Shown: positions 25,416 to 34,745, counted from the stretch's first letter. The stretch: 64,000 bases of DNA from Mucilaginibacter sp. (GCF_025359345.1 NZ_JANYGQ010000022.1:248001-312000); one strand, 5' to 3'. A program made the numbers and translations. The notes: a model not told the origin generated them from the sequence alone.

Positions 25416-26417
25416 TTATTTATCCACTAACTTCATCGCCCCATCGGCATAACGCATGCCTGTGTTTGGATATTTATCCATAACGGCCTGTATATCCTGC
25501 AATTCGCTAACAGAAAGATCAATATCAACAGCGGCTGCGTTTTCGCGCAGGTATTTCGTTTTTTTGGTGCCGGGGATGGGGATAATATCCTCCCCCTGTG
25601 CCAGTACCCAGGCTATAGCTAACTGTGCGGGCGTACATTTTTTTTGAGCGGCCAATTCAGCAAAAGCGGCAGCCAGGTTTTGGTTATTGTCTTTATAGTC
25701 ATCACCAAACCGTGGCAGGGTTTTACGAAAATCTGTACTGCTCAACTCATCAAGGTTCAGCGTGTTGGTTATCAATCCGCGTGAAAGGGGGCTAAAGGGC
25801 ACCAGCGAAATACCCAGTTCACGGCAGACAGGCAAAATACCTGCTTCCACATCGCGCGTTAATAATGAATATTCGCTTTGCAGGGCCGCTATCGGGTGTA
25901 CGGCATAAGCCTTACGTATCGACGCAGCCGAGGCTTCAGACAAACCCAGGTAACGCACTTTCCCCTCTTTCACCAACTCAGCCATCGCCCCTACCGTTTC
26001 TTCAACAGGTATATTGGGATCGATGCGGTGCGCGTAGTATAAATCTATGGTATCAATGTTCAGGCGTTTAAGGCTGCGTTCGCAAGCTTGTTTCAGATAA
26101 GCTGGCGAGCAATCGACATATGAACCAGAAGCACCGGGGTATGCATCGTTCCCCTCCCGTTGCCTGAAGCCAAATTTAGTAGCTATAAATATTTTGCTGC
26201 GATTTAAGGATAGCACTTTTGAAAGCAGTTCTTCGTTTTTTCCATTGGCATACACGTCGGCGGTGTCCCAAAAGTTTATACCAAGGTCGATAGCGAGGTG
26301 TAAAGTCGCTATTGATTCTTTATCGTCGAAAGTGCCGTAGCCGTGGTTCATGCCCATGCAGCCCAAGCCGATCGCTGATAATTTTTCGCCGGTTTTGCCA
26401 AGTTCCCTGGTTTTCAT
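25416..26417 (-). CDS. Aldo/keto reductase
   Basis: A NADPH-dependent oxidoreductase with a TIM barrel, 333 residues. The start REIGL-like [19 protein letters not shown], the Asp-Tyr pair in [16 protein letters not shown], the catalytic lysine in [10 protein letters not shown] and the histidine in [10 protein letters not shown] are visible. NADP-binding residues lie in [15 protein letters not shown]. It matches the AKR group related to E. coli YajO and plant perakine reductase. The substrate is unknown and it is a single gene. Confidence 0.94.
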   Translation of the reverse strand: MKTRELGKTGEKLSAIGLGCMGMNHGYGTFDDKESIATLHLAIDLGINFWDTADVYANGKNEELLSKVLSLNRSKIFIATKFGFRQREGNDAYPGASGSYVDCSPAYLKQACERSLKRLNIDTIDLYYAHRIDPNIPVEETVGAMAELVKEGKVRYLGLSEASAASIRKAYAVHPIAALQSEYSLLTRDVEAGILPVCRELGISLVPFSPLSRGLITNTLNLDELSSTDFRKTLPRFGDDYKDNNQNLAAAFAELAAQKKCTPAQLAIAWVLAQGEDIIPIPGTKKTKYLRENAAAVDIDLSVSELQDIQAVMDKYPNTGMRYADGAMKLVDK

Positions 26418-26541
26418 AGTTGATGTTTTTACAAATATAATAATCGTAAAACCATTGAAAGCGCGTAATATTTGTCATACTACTCTGTCCAGTTTCATGC
26501 AATTGTCAAAATGAGTGCATAAACACGTTTTTATTAAATAC

Positions 26542-26565
26542 ATGTTTAAACATATATTATCTTTG
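26542..26565 (+). promoter_or_regulatory. Palindrome and -7 element upstream of the YceI gene
   Basis: The 12-bp perfect palindrome atgtttaaacat (26542-26553) lies just before TATCTTTG (26558-26565), a strong match to TAnnTTTG. The palindrome occupies the space between -33 and -7, so it is a good candidate operator. No clear -33 box is seen. Confidence 0.5.
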
Positions 26566-26606
26566 ACCCAACAAAAAATAAAAACTCTAAAAAAGAAAAA
26601 ACAATC

Positions 26607-27179
26607 ATGAAAAAATTATTCATTATAGCCGCAGCCGCTTTATTAAACACTGCCGCTTTTGCACAAACCACCTGGAATGTCGACCGTGCACACTCAAAGT
26701 TAACTTTCACTGCTACCCACTTATTGGTATCGGATGTTGACGGCGAATTCAAAGATTTTTCGGCAAGCATTGTAGCTGCAAAACCTGATTTCAGTGATGC
26801 TAAATTTACCCTTACAGCTAACACCGCTTCGGTAAACACCGGTGTTGACCAACGCGACGGTCACCTTAAATCAGCCGACTTTTTTGATGTTGCAAATTTC
26901 CCAACATTAACATTTACTACTACTGGCGTTACAAAAGTATCTGATAACAAATACAAGCTTAATGGTAACCTTACTATACATGGTGTTACCAAACCAGTTG
27001 CTTTCGACCTTTGGTACCGCGGAACAATAGCCGGAATGGGTGGCAAACCTGATGCTGGTTTCCAGATTACAGGTACCATCAAACGTGCCGATTTTAACTT
27101 AGGTTCAAAATTTGGAAATGCCATGATCAGCGACGAAATTGCTGTTAAAGCAAACGGCGAGTTCGGGCAGGCGAAATAA
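26607..27179 (+). CDS. YceI-family periplasmic protein
   Basis: A secreted lipocalin-like beta-barrel of 190 residues, with the signal peptide MKKLFIIAAAALLNTAAFAQ. WNVDRAHSKLTFTATHLLVSDVDGEF, HLKSADFFDVANFPTLTFTTTGV, LTIHGVTKPV and DEIAVKANGEF are family signatures. YceI proteins bind isoprenoid quinones or similar lipids and are often induced by stress. A good -7 box and a palindrome lie upstream. It is a single gene. Confidence 0.94.
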   Translation: MKKLFIIAAAALLNTAAFAQTTWNVDRAHSKLTFTATHLLVSDVDGEFKDFSASIVAAKPDFSDAKFTLTANTASVNTGVDQRDGHLKSADFFDVANFPTLTFTTTGVTKVSDNKYKLNGNLTIHGVTKPVAFDLWYRGTIAGMGGKPDAGFQITGTIKRADFNLGSKFGNAMISDEIAVKANGEFGQAK

Positions 27180-27181
27180 GG

Positions 27182-27247
27182 TATTAGAGGTTGGAGATTA
27201 GTGAATGGGACTTGTGTTTATGTATGGTTAGTCTCCAACCCCTAATT
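27182..27247. repeat. Inverted repeat, 'ggttggagattag' family
   Basis: attagaggttggagattag faces gttagtctccaacccctaat, a near-perfect inverted repeat. It follows the yceI stop and is related to the element at 1302-1366. It probably acts as a terminator. Confidence 0.7.
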
Positions 27248-27317
27248 AATATCTGAGCAGCGTTGTGGAAACATAGCGCTGCTTTTTTGTTTAAGCAGAT
27301 TTTTCGGACGTTACAGC

Positions 27318-27773
27318 TTACCTCACCCGCACAAATGTCATCGTTTTCCCGATAAACTTAAAATGCCAGTAGCCTTTCACCTTTAGTTCCCCTTTTTTAT
27401 CAATATACGCAGCAGAGTTCCATTCTTTACCGTGCTTCGAATCGTAGATTACCCCATTCTCCCAGCTGTCGGTACCTGGCTGGTATTCCAGGTCGCGCAA
27501 AATACTCAGACCTAATATTTTGCGGCTTTGCAGTTTAGGATCGGGGTTATGGCGGTCGGTCCAGTAATCCATTGGTTTGCCGCCGGTTTCGCTGAACCAT
27601 ATAATTTTCGCCGTAAATTCCGACCCTTCCATCGACACCTGTATGCGTAAAGTCTTCTCCAGGTTTTCCCATCTGCCGCAAATTCTTTCATCCGGTTTAA
27701 CCGGGTGTCCCTTTGAAGAGACGGTTGTTAAGATAAAAAAGGCAATAAAGGCAAGAAAACGTCTGATGAGCAT
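27318..27773 (-). CDS. DUF2147-family secreted protein
   Basis: A secreted protein of 151 residues with an N-terminal signal segment. ICGRWENLEKTLRIQVSMEG, LGLSILRDLEY, WENGVIYDSKHGKEWNS and KVKGYWHFKFIGKTMTFVRV are typical of DUF2147, a small beta-barrel family. No activity is known. It is convergent with the yceI gene. Confidence 0.88.
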   Translation of the reverse strand: MLIRRFLAFIAFFILTTVSSKGHPVKPDERICGRWENLEKTLRIQVSMEGSEFTAKIIWFSETGGKPMDYWTDRHNPDPKLQSRKILGLSILRDLEYQPGTDSWENGVIYDSKHGKEWNSAAYIDKKGELKVKGYWHFKFIGKTMTFVRVR

Positions 27774-27966
27774 GTTTACAGTTATTTACTGTATACAGGC
27801 AATGTTGATGCCAGTTGAAATTTCCCTCGGTATAATCTTTCCCGACACAATTTTTGTTTGGTATGCCGAACTACTTTACTGACTTTCCGGATTTCCAGGA
27901 CTTTCGGACTTCTTCCAACCACAAACTTTTTACATCACTACAATAGTGTGTCTCCTACACAACGCC

Positions 27967-27974
27967 TATATTTG
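27967..27974 (+). promoter_or_regulatory. -7 element of the GH3 gene
   Basis: TATATTTG matches TAnnTTTG 22 bases before the start codon. No good -33 TTTG is seen. Confidence 0.45.
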
Positions 27975-27996
27975 AAATACCAATTATCCTGTCCCT

Positions 27997-30393
27997 ATGA
28001 AAAAACTGCCACTTCTGCTACTACTCTGCTATTGCTTTACAACATCCGCCCAGGAAAAATCTATCTACCACAAAGGTTGGGTTGATTTTAACAAAAACGG
28101 CAAAATGGATGTATTTGAGGACCCATCGCAAACCATTGATAAGCGTATTGACGATTTGCTGAGCCAGATGACAGTAGATGAAAAAACCTGTCAGCTGGCT
28201 ACGCTATACGGCTATAAACGGGTTTTAAAAGAGGAAATGCCCACACCATCATGGAAGAACGAGGTTTGGAAGGACGGCATAGCCAATATTGATGAGGAAC
28301 TGAACAACCTTACTTCGAAAACCGATGACGCGCCAACGCAGTACTCCTACCCTTACAGCAAGCACGCATCAGCCATTAATACTATACAAAAATGGTTTGT
28401 TGAGGAAACCCGTATGGGCATCCCGGTTGATTTTACTAACGAGGGCATCCACGGCCTTAACCACGACAGGGCTACATCATTACCCGCCCCTATTTCCATA
28501 GGCAGCACCTGGGATAAAGCATTGGTACGCCGCGCAGGCCAAACTGTTGGTATGGAGGCAAAGGCGCTTGGCTATACCAACGTTTATGCGCCAATATTGG
28601 ATGTTGCCCGCGACCAGCGCTGGGGCCGCGTAGTAGAAACATACGGCGAAAATCCATTCTTAATTGCTGAACTGGGCAAACAAATGACGCTGGGTATACA
28701 GGAAGAAGGCGTGGCCTCAACCTTAAAACACTTCGCAGTTTATAGCATGCCCAAAGGCGGGCGCGATGGCGCTGCCCGTACCGACCCGCATGTTGCGCCG
28801 AGGGAAATGTACCAGCTATATCTCTACCCTTTCCGAAGGGTGATACAAGAGGCACACCCGTTGGGTGTAATGAGCAGCTATAACGACTGGAACGGCGAGC
28901 CCATAACCGGCAGCTACTACTTTTTAACGGAGCTGCTACGCCAGAAATTTGGGTTTAACGGTTATGTGGTGTCCGACAGCGAGGCTGTTGAATATTTATT
29001 CAGCAAGCACCATGTGGCCGGCGATATAAAAGAGGCAGTACGCCAGGCATTTGAAGCCGGCCTGAACGTACGCACCAACTTCAGCATGCCGCAAACCTAT
29101 ATTATGCCCTTGCGCGAACTTTACAAAGAAGGTAAAATCAACATAAAAACCCTCGACTCACGCGTAGCGGACGTATTACGGGTTAAATTTAAACTCGGTT
29201 TGTTTGATGACCCATATGTTAAAGACCCAAAGGCGGCCGACAAAATTGTGCATACCGAAGCCTCATCAGCGATGGGTTTGCAAATGAACCGCGAATCGAT
29301 GGTGTTGCTGAAAAACGCAAACAATTTGTTGCCGCTTAACAAATCAGCTATTAAAAACATATTGGTAACAGGTCCGCTGGCGGCTGATAAAAGTTATGCT
29401 ACCAGCCGGTACGGCCCGTCGCACAACCCTGTAACCAGCGTACTAGACGGGATAAAGAATTATGTGGGCACCAGCGCAACCGTTAACTATTCCAAAGGCT
29501 GCAACATTGTTGACGCTACCTGGCCCGAAAGCGAAATTATTGAAACCCCGCTGACGGATCTGGAACAGGCATCTATTGATTCTGCCGTTAGCGCTGCAAA
29601 AAAAGCTGATGTGGTGATTGCAGTAGTCGGCGAGGATTCGCAGCGGGTGGGCGAAAGCCTGTCGCGCACCGGGTTAAATTTGCCAGGTCGCCAGCTGAAA
29701 CTGATACAGGCATTGCAGGCAACGGGCAAACCTGTAGTTATGGTGATGATAAACGGGCAGCCGCTAACCGTAAACTGGGAAAACAAATTTGTGCCCGCCA
29801 TACTGGAAGCCTGGTTCCCCGGCCCGGAAAGCGGTAAGGTTGTTGCAGAAACGCTGTTTGGTGATAACAACCCCGGCGGCAAACTCTCCATCACCTTCCC
29901 AAAAACAACAGGGCAATTGGAGTTTAATTTCCCCTTTAAACCTGCCTCGCAAGCCGGTCAAGGAGGCGCCAACAGCTGGGGTAACACCAGTGTTAACGGT
30001 GCATTATATCCTTTTGGCTTTGGTTTAAGCTACACCACTTTTGCCTACGACAACCGGCAGGTATCGCCCGAAAAAGAAAACCAGCAGGGCGATATCACCG
30101 TCACCGTCGACGTTACTAACACCGGCCAGCGCAAAGGCGACGATGTAGTACAACTTTACCTTAAACAGGAAATTAGCAGCGTTACCGTGTATGACTACGA
30201 CCTGCGCGGCTTCGACCGCATAACCCTTGCCCCCGGCGAAAAGAAAACCGTAACCTTTACCCTGCACCCTGACGACCTGGCCATTCTCGATAAAAACATG
30301 AACTGGACGGTTGAGCCCGGCAAATTAATGGTGATGATCGGGCAATCATCGGAAGATATTAAGTTGCAGAAGGAGTTTGAGGTGAGCAAATAG
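27997..30393 (+). CDS. Glycoside hydrolase family 3 beta-glucosidase/xylosidase, secreted
   Basis: An exported GH3 enzyme of 798 residues that removes terminal beta-linked sugars. It has a signal peptide (MKKLPLLLLLCYCFTTSAQ), a TIM-barrel domain with the nucleophile D327 in YVVSDSEAV, an alpha/beta sandwich domain (ITFPKTTGQLEF, LNLPGRQLKLIQAL), and a C-terminal Fn3-like domain (VTVDVTNTGQRKGDDVVQLYL). The N-terminal insert WVDFNKNGKMDVFEDPSQ resembles an EF-hand-like calcium loop seen in some GH3 enzymes. The nearest regulator is the ROK gene about 2 kb downstream. A substrate such as xylan or beta-glucan is possible. Confidence 0.94.
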   Translation: MKKLPLLLLLCYCFTTSAQEKSIYHKGWVDFNKNGKMDVFEDPSQTIDKRIDDLLSQMTVDEKTCQLATLYGYKRVLKEEMPTPSWKNEVWKDGIANIDEELNNLTSKTDDAPTQYSYPYSKHASAINTIQKWFVEETRMGIPVDFTNEGIHGLNHDRATSLPAPISIGSTWDKALVRRAGQTVGMEAKALGYTNVYAPILDVARDQRWGRVVETYGENPFLIAELGKQMTLGIQEEGVASTLKHFAVYSMPKGGRDGAARTDPHVAPREMYQLYLYPFRRVIQEAHPLGVMSSYNDWNGEPITGSYYFLTELLRQKFGFNGYVVSDSEAVEYLFSKHHVAGDIKEAVRQAFEAGLNVRTNFSMPQTYIMPLRELYKEGKINIKTLDSRVADVLRVKFKLGLFDDPYVKDPKAADKIVHTEASSAMGLQMNRESMVLLKNANNLLPLNKSAIKNILVTGPLAADKSYATSRYGPSHNPVTSVLDGIKNYVGTSATVNYSKGCNIVDATWPESEIIETPLTDLEQASIDSAVSAAKKADVVIAVVGEDSQRVGESLSRTGLNLPGRQLKLIQALQATGKPVVMVMINGQPLTVNWENKFVPAILEAWFPGPESGKVVAETLFGDNNPGGKLSITFPKTTGQLEFNFPFKPASQAGQGGANSWGNTSVNGALYPFGFGLSYTTFAYDNRQVSPEKENQQGDITVTVDVTNTGQRKGDDVVQLYLKQEISSVTVYDYDLRGFDRITLAPGEKKTVTFTLHPDDLAILDKNMNWTVEPGKLMVMIGQSSEDIKLQKEFEVSK

Positions 30394-30487
30394 ATGTGCG
30401 GTTTTTTGATGTGCGGATGTGGAAATAATTTGAAGATGAGTTGATTTAAAGATTTGAAAATGAAAAGTGTTGAGTATTTTTTCGCCT

Positions 30488-30509
30488 TTGTTGGTGTTGT
30501 CACCAACAA
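30488..30509. repeat. 22-bp hairpin repeat A
   Basis: ttgttggtg-ttgt-caccaacaa is a perfect 9-bp stem with a 4-base loop. It is the first of three copies near the orphan genes. The GH3 end to 30487 is otherwise empty apart from loose 'gatttgaagat' text. Confidence 0.8.
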
Positions 30510-30582
30510 AACCAATTGCTTTGTGATGTGCAGAAAGCCGTGAACATCCGCAGGCTTTTCGGTTACACATTGTGCATCCTGC

Positions 30583-30604
30583 TTGTTGGTGACAACACCA
30601 ACAA
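30583..30604. repeat. 22-bp hairpin repeat B, inverted
   Basis: ttgttggtg-acaa-caccaacaa is the reverse complement of copy A. Together with copy C it encloses the two orphan genes that follow. Confidence 0.8.
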
Positions 30605-30633
30605 GGGCAGGGCGAGAGTTAGGATTTGGGGAT

Positions 30634-31077
30634 TTAATTTAACGGCTTACTGGAGTTTATGAAGACTGTGTCCATTGGTTCTTTAACCTTATTTAGCTGA
30701 ATTTCGATCCTTTTTACGAGGCAACGCTTAACAATACCTTCGCATATTTGTAGCTTTTTATATTTATTTAAGGAATCTAAATTAAAAATGTAGATATATT
30801 GTTTTGCAGAATCGGGCAATTCACTTAGATTTCCCTTATCCGGTCTTGTGGAAAGGTCCTCAGACAGGCCTGGTTGAAGATAATAGTCTAAGTTTATCAT
30901 GTCATGGCATAGTATACTATCAGGCAGTGATCCATCCCATTCGGCACCCGCGAGGTCACTCTTTGTGTTATTTTTTACATAGCCAATTCCAATATGCAGC
31001 TTTTCACAGGATTGAAATAATATAAGGCTTACCACTACGGCACATAATGCTATTTCGGCGTAAAATTTTTTTTTCAT
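30634..31077 (-). CDS. Putative lipoprotein of unknown function
   Basis: I do not recognise this 147-residue protein. It has an N-terminal hydrophobic stretch ending in LFQSC, a lipobox, so it is likely lipid-anchored in the periplasm. The rest holds charged, mostly helical text (DSLNKYKKLQICEGIVKRC) with several cysteines. It lies between copies of a hairpin repeat beside the AT-rich DUF4288-like gene and may be a recent arrival. Confidence 0.65.
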   Translation of the reverse strand: MKKKFYAEIALCAVVVSLILFQSCEKLHIGIGYVKNNTKSDLAGAEWDGSLPDSILCHDMINLDYYLQPGLSEDLSTRPDKGNLSELPDSAKQYIYIFNLDSLNKYKKLQICEGIVKRCLVKRIEIQLNKVKEPMDTVFINSSKPLN

Positions 31078-31153
31078 TATTGCGAGGTTCGCTCTAAGTT
31101 ACTAAGTATTATGATAAACGTTTATCTTTAATCCAGAAATCGATTCCGTCTAA

Positions 31154-31846
31154 ATGAAAAAAATTTACGGCTTAAAAGAATGGGCTTTAGATAAAAGCAT
31201 TCTCAACGCCAAAAGGTTTGTTGATGTAAAAATCGTTTTTTCGTATCCTGACTTGAAACAGCTTATTGAATTTAAGCCTAAAGAAAGAATCAAAAAAATA
31301 GACGATATTTTTAAAAAAAATCTAAGCCGACTTATTGCTCTAAACTTATTTGAAACGTACGAGGTTAACGGGACAAAAAGACGACCGCGAGGAGTTACAG
31401 CAAAAATAAAATTCAATTTATTAAACGCCATTGCAAAACTGGACTTTGTAGCTAGCTGCTGGATTGAATCGATAGATTACGCTACAAAAATTGAAAAGAA
31501 CGAACCTCTTAAGCCCCGGTACTTTTGTGTTAAAATGACATTGGTTATCGAGGTTGAAGGCATTAAATCGAGGAAACAAAATATTGAACAACGATTTGTG
31601 CTAATAAATGCAACATCAAGCGACGACGCCTACGATAAATTGGAAAAGCAAAAGGACGATTATAACGAGCCGTATTTAAATTCGGATGGACGTTTTGTAA
31701 GATGGCGAATAGACAGCTTTGACGATTGCTATGAAACAGACATTAACACCCCAAAAGATTTGGATTGCCCGGAAGGCTTAGAAGTCTATTCAAAGTTAAA
31801 ATCGCGCAGATTAAAAGATAAAACCGTTTGGGATGGCAAATTTTGA
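31154..31846 (+). CDS. DUF4288-like protein, orphan
   Basis: A 230-residue cytoplasmic protein, divergent from the lipoprotein. Its second half, CVKMTLVIEVEG...QRFVLINATSSDDAYDKLEKQ...FVRWRIDSFDDCYE, matches the pattern of DUF4288, small proteins with a ferredoxin-like fold. The first half holds basic helices (KPKERIKKIDDIFKKNL). Base content is visibly richer in A and T than its neighbours, which suggests acquisition or an unusual history. No function is known. Confidence 0.65.
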   Translation: MKKIYGLKEWALDKSILNAKRFVDVKIVFSYPDLKQLIEFKPKERIKKIDDIFKKNLSRLIALNLFETYEVNGTKRRPRGVTAKIKFNLLNAIAKLDFVASCWIESIDYATKIEKNEPLKPRYFCVKMTLVIEVEGIKSRKQNIEQRFVLINATSSDDAYDKLEKQKDDYNEPYLNSDGRFVRWRIDSFDDCYETDINTPKDLDCPEGLEVYSKLKSRRLKDKTVWDGKF

Positions 31847-31856
31847 ATTTCGGCTT

Positions 31857-31878
31857 TTGTTGGTGTTGTCGCCAACAA
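31857..31878. repeat. 22-bp hairpin repeat C
   Basis: ttgttggtg-ttgt-cgccaacaa has one mismatch to copy A. It follows the DUF4288-like gene stop by ten bases. Copies B and C face inward in opposite orientation around the two orphan genes. Confidence 0.78.
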
Positions 31879-31885
31879 GGGCTAG

Positions 31886-31918
31886 AAAAGTGCTGACACT
31901 AATTTGTCAGCACTTTTT
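31886..31918. terminator. Strong terminator after the DUF4288-like gene
   Basis: aaaagtgctgaca and tgtcagcactttt form a 13-bp stem around a 6-base loop, with T-rich text following. It is a good rho-independent terminator, usable in both directions. Confidence 0.85.
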
Positions 31919-32260
31919 GCATTTTTTAGCGTAGCAGACAGTGTAAAAAGTGCATTAATACTGCAGAAACAAGCTTTTTAGCCTTTGCGTAGGATCTTTT
32001 GCTGTTCCACCCTGTTCCTTGTGTTTCACTGTGAACAGGAACGATATATTGCCAATTTTCCATTCATTTAAGAGCATTTAAAAAAGCAATATACGCCATG
32101 AGTCATCCACCCAAAGCCTCCTATTTTTACCCCAATTTTATTTTGTTAGCTTTTATGCTATAAAATGCCCTTGTAAGTTTCTGCATTATTCCTATTTTTA
32201 GAAGATAAAAATAAACCTGCCGCGGGCGCGGCCGTTAAGCTATTAACCGATACTGTTTGA
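31919..32260. other. 342-bp gap upstream of the ROK regulator
   Basis: I see no coding frame here. The text includes cctgttcc...gaacagg, a short 7-bp inverted pair near 32010-32040, and AT-rich stretches that may hold the ROK promoter. No clear TAnnTTTG element is seen. Confidence 0.4.
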
Positions 32261-33475
32261 ATGGAAGTTAAAACTAAAAGTGTGAAGGGCATGCAGCTTA
32301 AGCACATGATAACCAAATGCCTTTATTTTGATAAGGCTATGTCATGTGCCGAATTGAGTGAGTTATTTGATAAAAGTATTCCATCAATAGCCAAGGCACT
32401 AAATGAACTGATTGAAAAAGGCTTTGTGGTTGAGCAGGGTTATGCGCCGTCAAGCGGGGGCCGCCGGCCGCTCATGTACGCCATAAATGCCGATGCCATG
32501 TACATACTGGCTATTGCTATGGACCAGCGGTCCACCCGCATACAACTAGTGGACCTGCGCAATCACCCCGTTGCAGAAATGATGGTATTTGACCTGAAAC
32601 TTGCCGGCAACGATTGTGCGCTGAATATACTGGTTGAAAACATTAACAAGTACATTGACGGCTGCGGCGTTTTAAAAGAGAAAATTACGGGCATAGGCAT
32701 AGGTATGCCCGGCTTTATCGACCCCGACAAAGGAATAAACTATACCTACTTAAAGAGCGGCGACCGCAGCCTTTCGCAATATATTGCTGAAGAGACAGGT
32801 TTGCCAACTTACATAGACAACGACTCGAGCTTAATAGCCCTCGCCGAACAAAAGTTTGGCATAGCCAAATGGCAAAAAGAAGTGATGGTGATTAACCTTA
32901 GCTGGGGCATTGGCCTGGGCATGATCGTTAACGGCGAATTGTTCAGGGGCCGTAACGGCTTTGCCGGGGAGTTTAGCCATATCCCGCTTTCGGAAGATGG
33001 CGCATTGTGCGAATGTGGCAAACGCGGCTGTTTAGAGGCAGAAGCATCGATGTTGGTGGTAGCCAACAAAGCGATAGAAGGGATTAAGCAGGGCCGGGTT
33101 ACCAGCTTGAAAGTTGTTGGCGAAGCGCAAAGCAAACAAATGAGCGATGCCATAATGGCCGCAGCAAATGCCGGCGACCAGTTTGCTATCGAACTATTCT
33201 CTGATGCTGGCAACAAAATAGGTAAAGCGCTGGCCATATTGATACATATCATGAACCCCCAGGCAATAGTTTTGAGCGGTCGCGGCGCCAAAGTTGGCAA
33301 AATATTGATGGCCCCCATCCAACAGGCGTTGCATAAATATTGTATTCCCCGTTTGAGTAGCGGTACCGAGCTAATGGTGTCGGAACTGGGTTTTGACGCT
33401 GAACTTATTGGTGCCGCCATACTGGTGATGGAAAACTTTGATAAGGAAGAGATGAACCAGGTGGTAAGTATTTAA
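32261..33475 (+). CDS. ROK-family transcriptional regulator (NagC/XylR type)
   Basis: A sugar-responsive regulator of 404 residues. The N-terminal winged helix is at about 10-70 (MSCAELSELFDKSIPSIAKALNELIEKGFV). The ROK sugar-kinase-like domain has GIGIGMPGFIDPDKG, the sugar-binding GFAGEFSHIPL and the zinc motif CECGKRGCLEAEA. Such proteins bind DNA until a sugar or sugar phosphate releases them. The GH3 gene and the DUF1801 and HAD genes nearby suggest control of carbohydrate use. The DUF1801 gene starts two bases after its stop. Confidence 0.92.
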   Translation: MEVKTKSVKGMQLKHMITKCLYFDKAMSCAELSELFDKSIPSIAKALNELIEKGFVVEQGYAPSSGGRRPLMYAINADAMYILAIAMDQRSTRIQLVDLRNHPVAEMMVFDLKLAGNDCALNILVENINKYIDGCGVLKEKITGIGIGMPGFIDPDKGINYTYLKSGDRSLSQYIAEETGLPTYIDNDSSLIALAEQKFGIAKWQKEVMVINLSWGIGLGMIVNGELFRGRNGFAGEFSHIPLSEDGALCECGKRGCLEAEASMLVVANKAIEGIKQGRVTSLKVVGEAQSKQMSDAIMAAANAGDQFAIELFSDAGNKIGKALAILIHIMNPQAIVLSGRGAKVGKILMAPIQQALHKYCIPRLSSGTELMVSELGFDAELIGAAILVMENFDKEEMNQVVSI

Positions 33476-33477
33476 CT

Positions 33478-33825
33478 ATGCTCCGCGATATTGACAATTA
33501 TTTCTTAAACAAGGACGAACCTGTAAAAGGCTGCCTGCTGTTTTTACGGGAGTTTATCCCCGCCTTTGACAACAACATAACCGAAGCATGGAAATACGGG
33601 ATGCCATTTTATTGTTACAAGGGCAAAATGTTTTGTTACCTGTGGGTTGTTAAAAAAAACCACAACCCTTACCTTGGCGTTGTTGACGGCAACAAAATCG
33701 ATCACCCTTTACTGGTAATGGAAAAGCGAGCCCGCATGAAAACCATACAGTTTGATGCCCGGCAGGATGTCCCTGTCGATACGATACGGGAAATATTAGG
33801 CATGGCACTGGCGCTACGCCGTTAA
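33478..33825 (+). CDS. DUF1801 (YdhG-like) protein
   Basis: A 115-residue cytoplasmic protein of the DUF1801 family, an alpha/beta fold related to the YjbR/iron-chaperone group. ITEAWKYGMPFYCYKGKMFCYLWV and NPYLGVVDG are the recognisable parts. No function is established. It follows the ROK gene by two bases and precedes a HAD phosphatase, so the three genes form one operon. Confidence 0.85.
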   Translation: MLRDIDNYFLNKDEPVKGCLLFLREFIPAFDNNITEAWKYGMPFYCYKGKMFCYLWVVKKNHNPYLGVVDGNKIDHPLLVMEKRARMKTIQFDARQDVPVDTIREILGMALALRR

Positions 33826-33854
33826 ATTTAAATACCATCTATAAAAATAAAACT

Positions 33855-34487
33855 ATGCAAAAACCCGACAGCCTGATATTTGATATGGACGGAACCCTAT
33901 GGGATGCCGTTGACACCTATGCCGAATCGTGGAATATTATTTTCAGGGAAATGGGAATTGATATTGTGGTTAAGCGAGAAGAACTTGCCAAAATGGTGGG
34001 TATGGAAGGCCGTAAGGTAATCGGCCTGATAATGCCGGATTTTGACGAGGAAAAACGCAAGGAGATATACACAATTGTAAACGAACGCCGCCGCGAAATA
34101 CTACCCCAAATGGGTGGAGTTTTATACGATGGAGTGCGGGAAGGCCTGCAGCAACTGGCAGAAAAATACAAGGTATTTATTTTAAGCAACTGTGCCAAAG
34201 GCATCATCCCTGTATTTATCGACTGGGCCGGGATAGATGAACATATTACCGACGAAATGGCCCATGGCGTAAACTTTATGCCTAAAAACCATAACATCAA
34301 GCTGCTTGCCGAAAAACATGGCCTTGTAAACCCTGTTTACATCGGCGATACTCACGGTGATGGCCAGGAAAGCCGCCAAGCCGGCGTACCGTTTGTATTT
34401 GTAAGCTACGGCTTTGGCGATACCGATGATTATGATTTAAAGTTTGATGATTTCAAATCGTTAACGGATTATTTTATGGGGTTGTAA
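33855..34487 (+). CDS. HAD-family phosphatase (phosphoglycolate phosphatase-like)
   Basis: A cytoplasmic phosphatase of 210 residues. Motif I is IFDMDGTLWD (nucleophile D10 and D12), motif II is FILSNCAKG, and motifs III/IV are MPKNHNIK and YIGDTHGDGQESRQAG. The cap has a small helical insert at about 15-85. It resembles phosphoglycolate- and beta-phosphoglucomutase-type HAD enzymes that act on sugar phosphates. Operon position behind the ROK regulator fits a sugar phosphate substrate, by inference. Confidence 0.9.
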   Translation: MQKPDSLIFDMDGTLWDAVDTYAESWNIIFREMGIDIVVKREELAKMVGMEGRKVIGLIMPDFDEEKRKEIYTIVNERRREILPQMGGVLYDGVREGLQQLAEKYKVFILSNCAKGIIPVFIDWAGIDEHITDEMAHGVNFMPKNHNIKLLAEKHGLVNPVYIGDTHGDGQESRQAGVPFVFVSYGFGDTDDYDLKFDDFKSLTDYFMGL

Positions 34488-34496
34488 TCCTCCCAC

Positions 34497-34619
34497 CGTC
34501 ACGCTGAACTTATTTCAGCACCCCACATGCTAAGCCTACGACATGCTGGCTAAATATAAACGTCAACCTATATGTGGGTCATCTGTCCCATGAGGTGCCG
34601 AAACAAGTTCGGCATGACG
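34497..34619. repeat. Inverted repeat 'cgtcacgctgaacttatttc'
   Basis: Left cgtcacgctgaacttatttc and right gaaacaagttcggcatgacg are imperfect reverse complements. It follows the HAD gene and may end that operon's mRNA. This repeat type is common in the phylum. Confidence 0.7.
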
Positions 34620-34745
34620 AAATGTTAGGTCTCTTCAACTTTTTTCAACTAATTAAAATCCTACTGACATAGGGCTGTCATTAACGTGTGTTTATTTTGA
34701 ATCAACAAACAAGATCAACAACGATTAAAGACAAAAATTATGGAA

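Noticed and set aside
28490-28855. 121-codon minus-strand ORF inside the GH3 gene
   Set aside because: Antisense to conserved GH3 motifs; arginine-rich text typical of a shadow frame.
30488-31878. Hairpin copies considered as insertion-sequence ends
   Set aside because: No transposase lies between them and no target-site duplication can be seen, so they are reported only as repeats.
32809-33420. 203-codon minus-strand ORF inside the ROK gene
   Set aside because: A shadow of the ROK coding frame; low-complexity translation with no domain.
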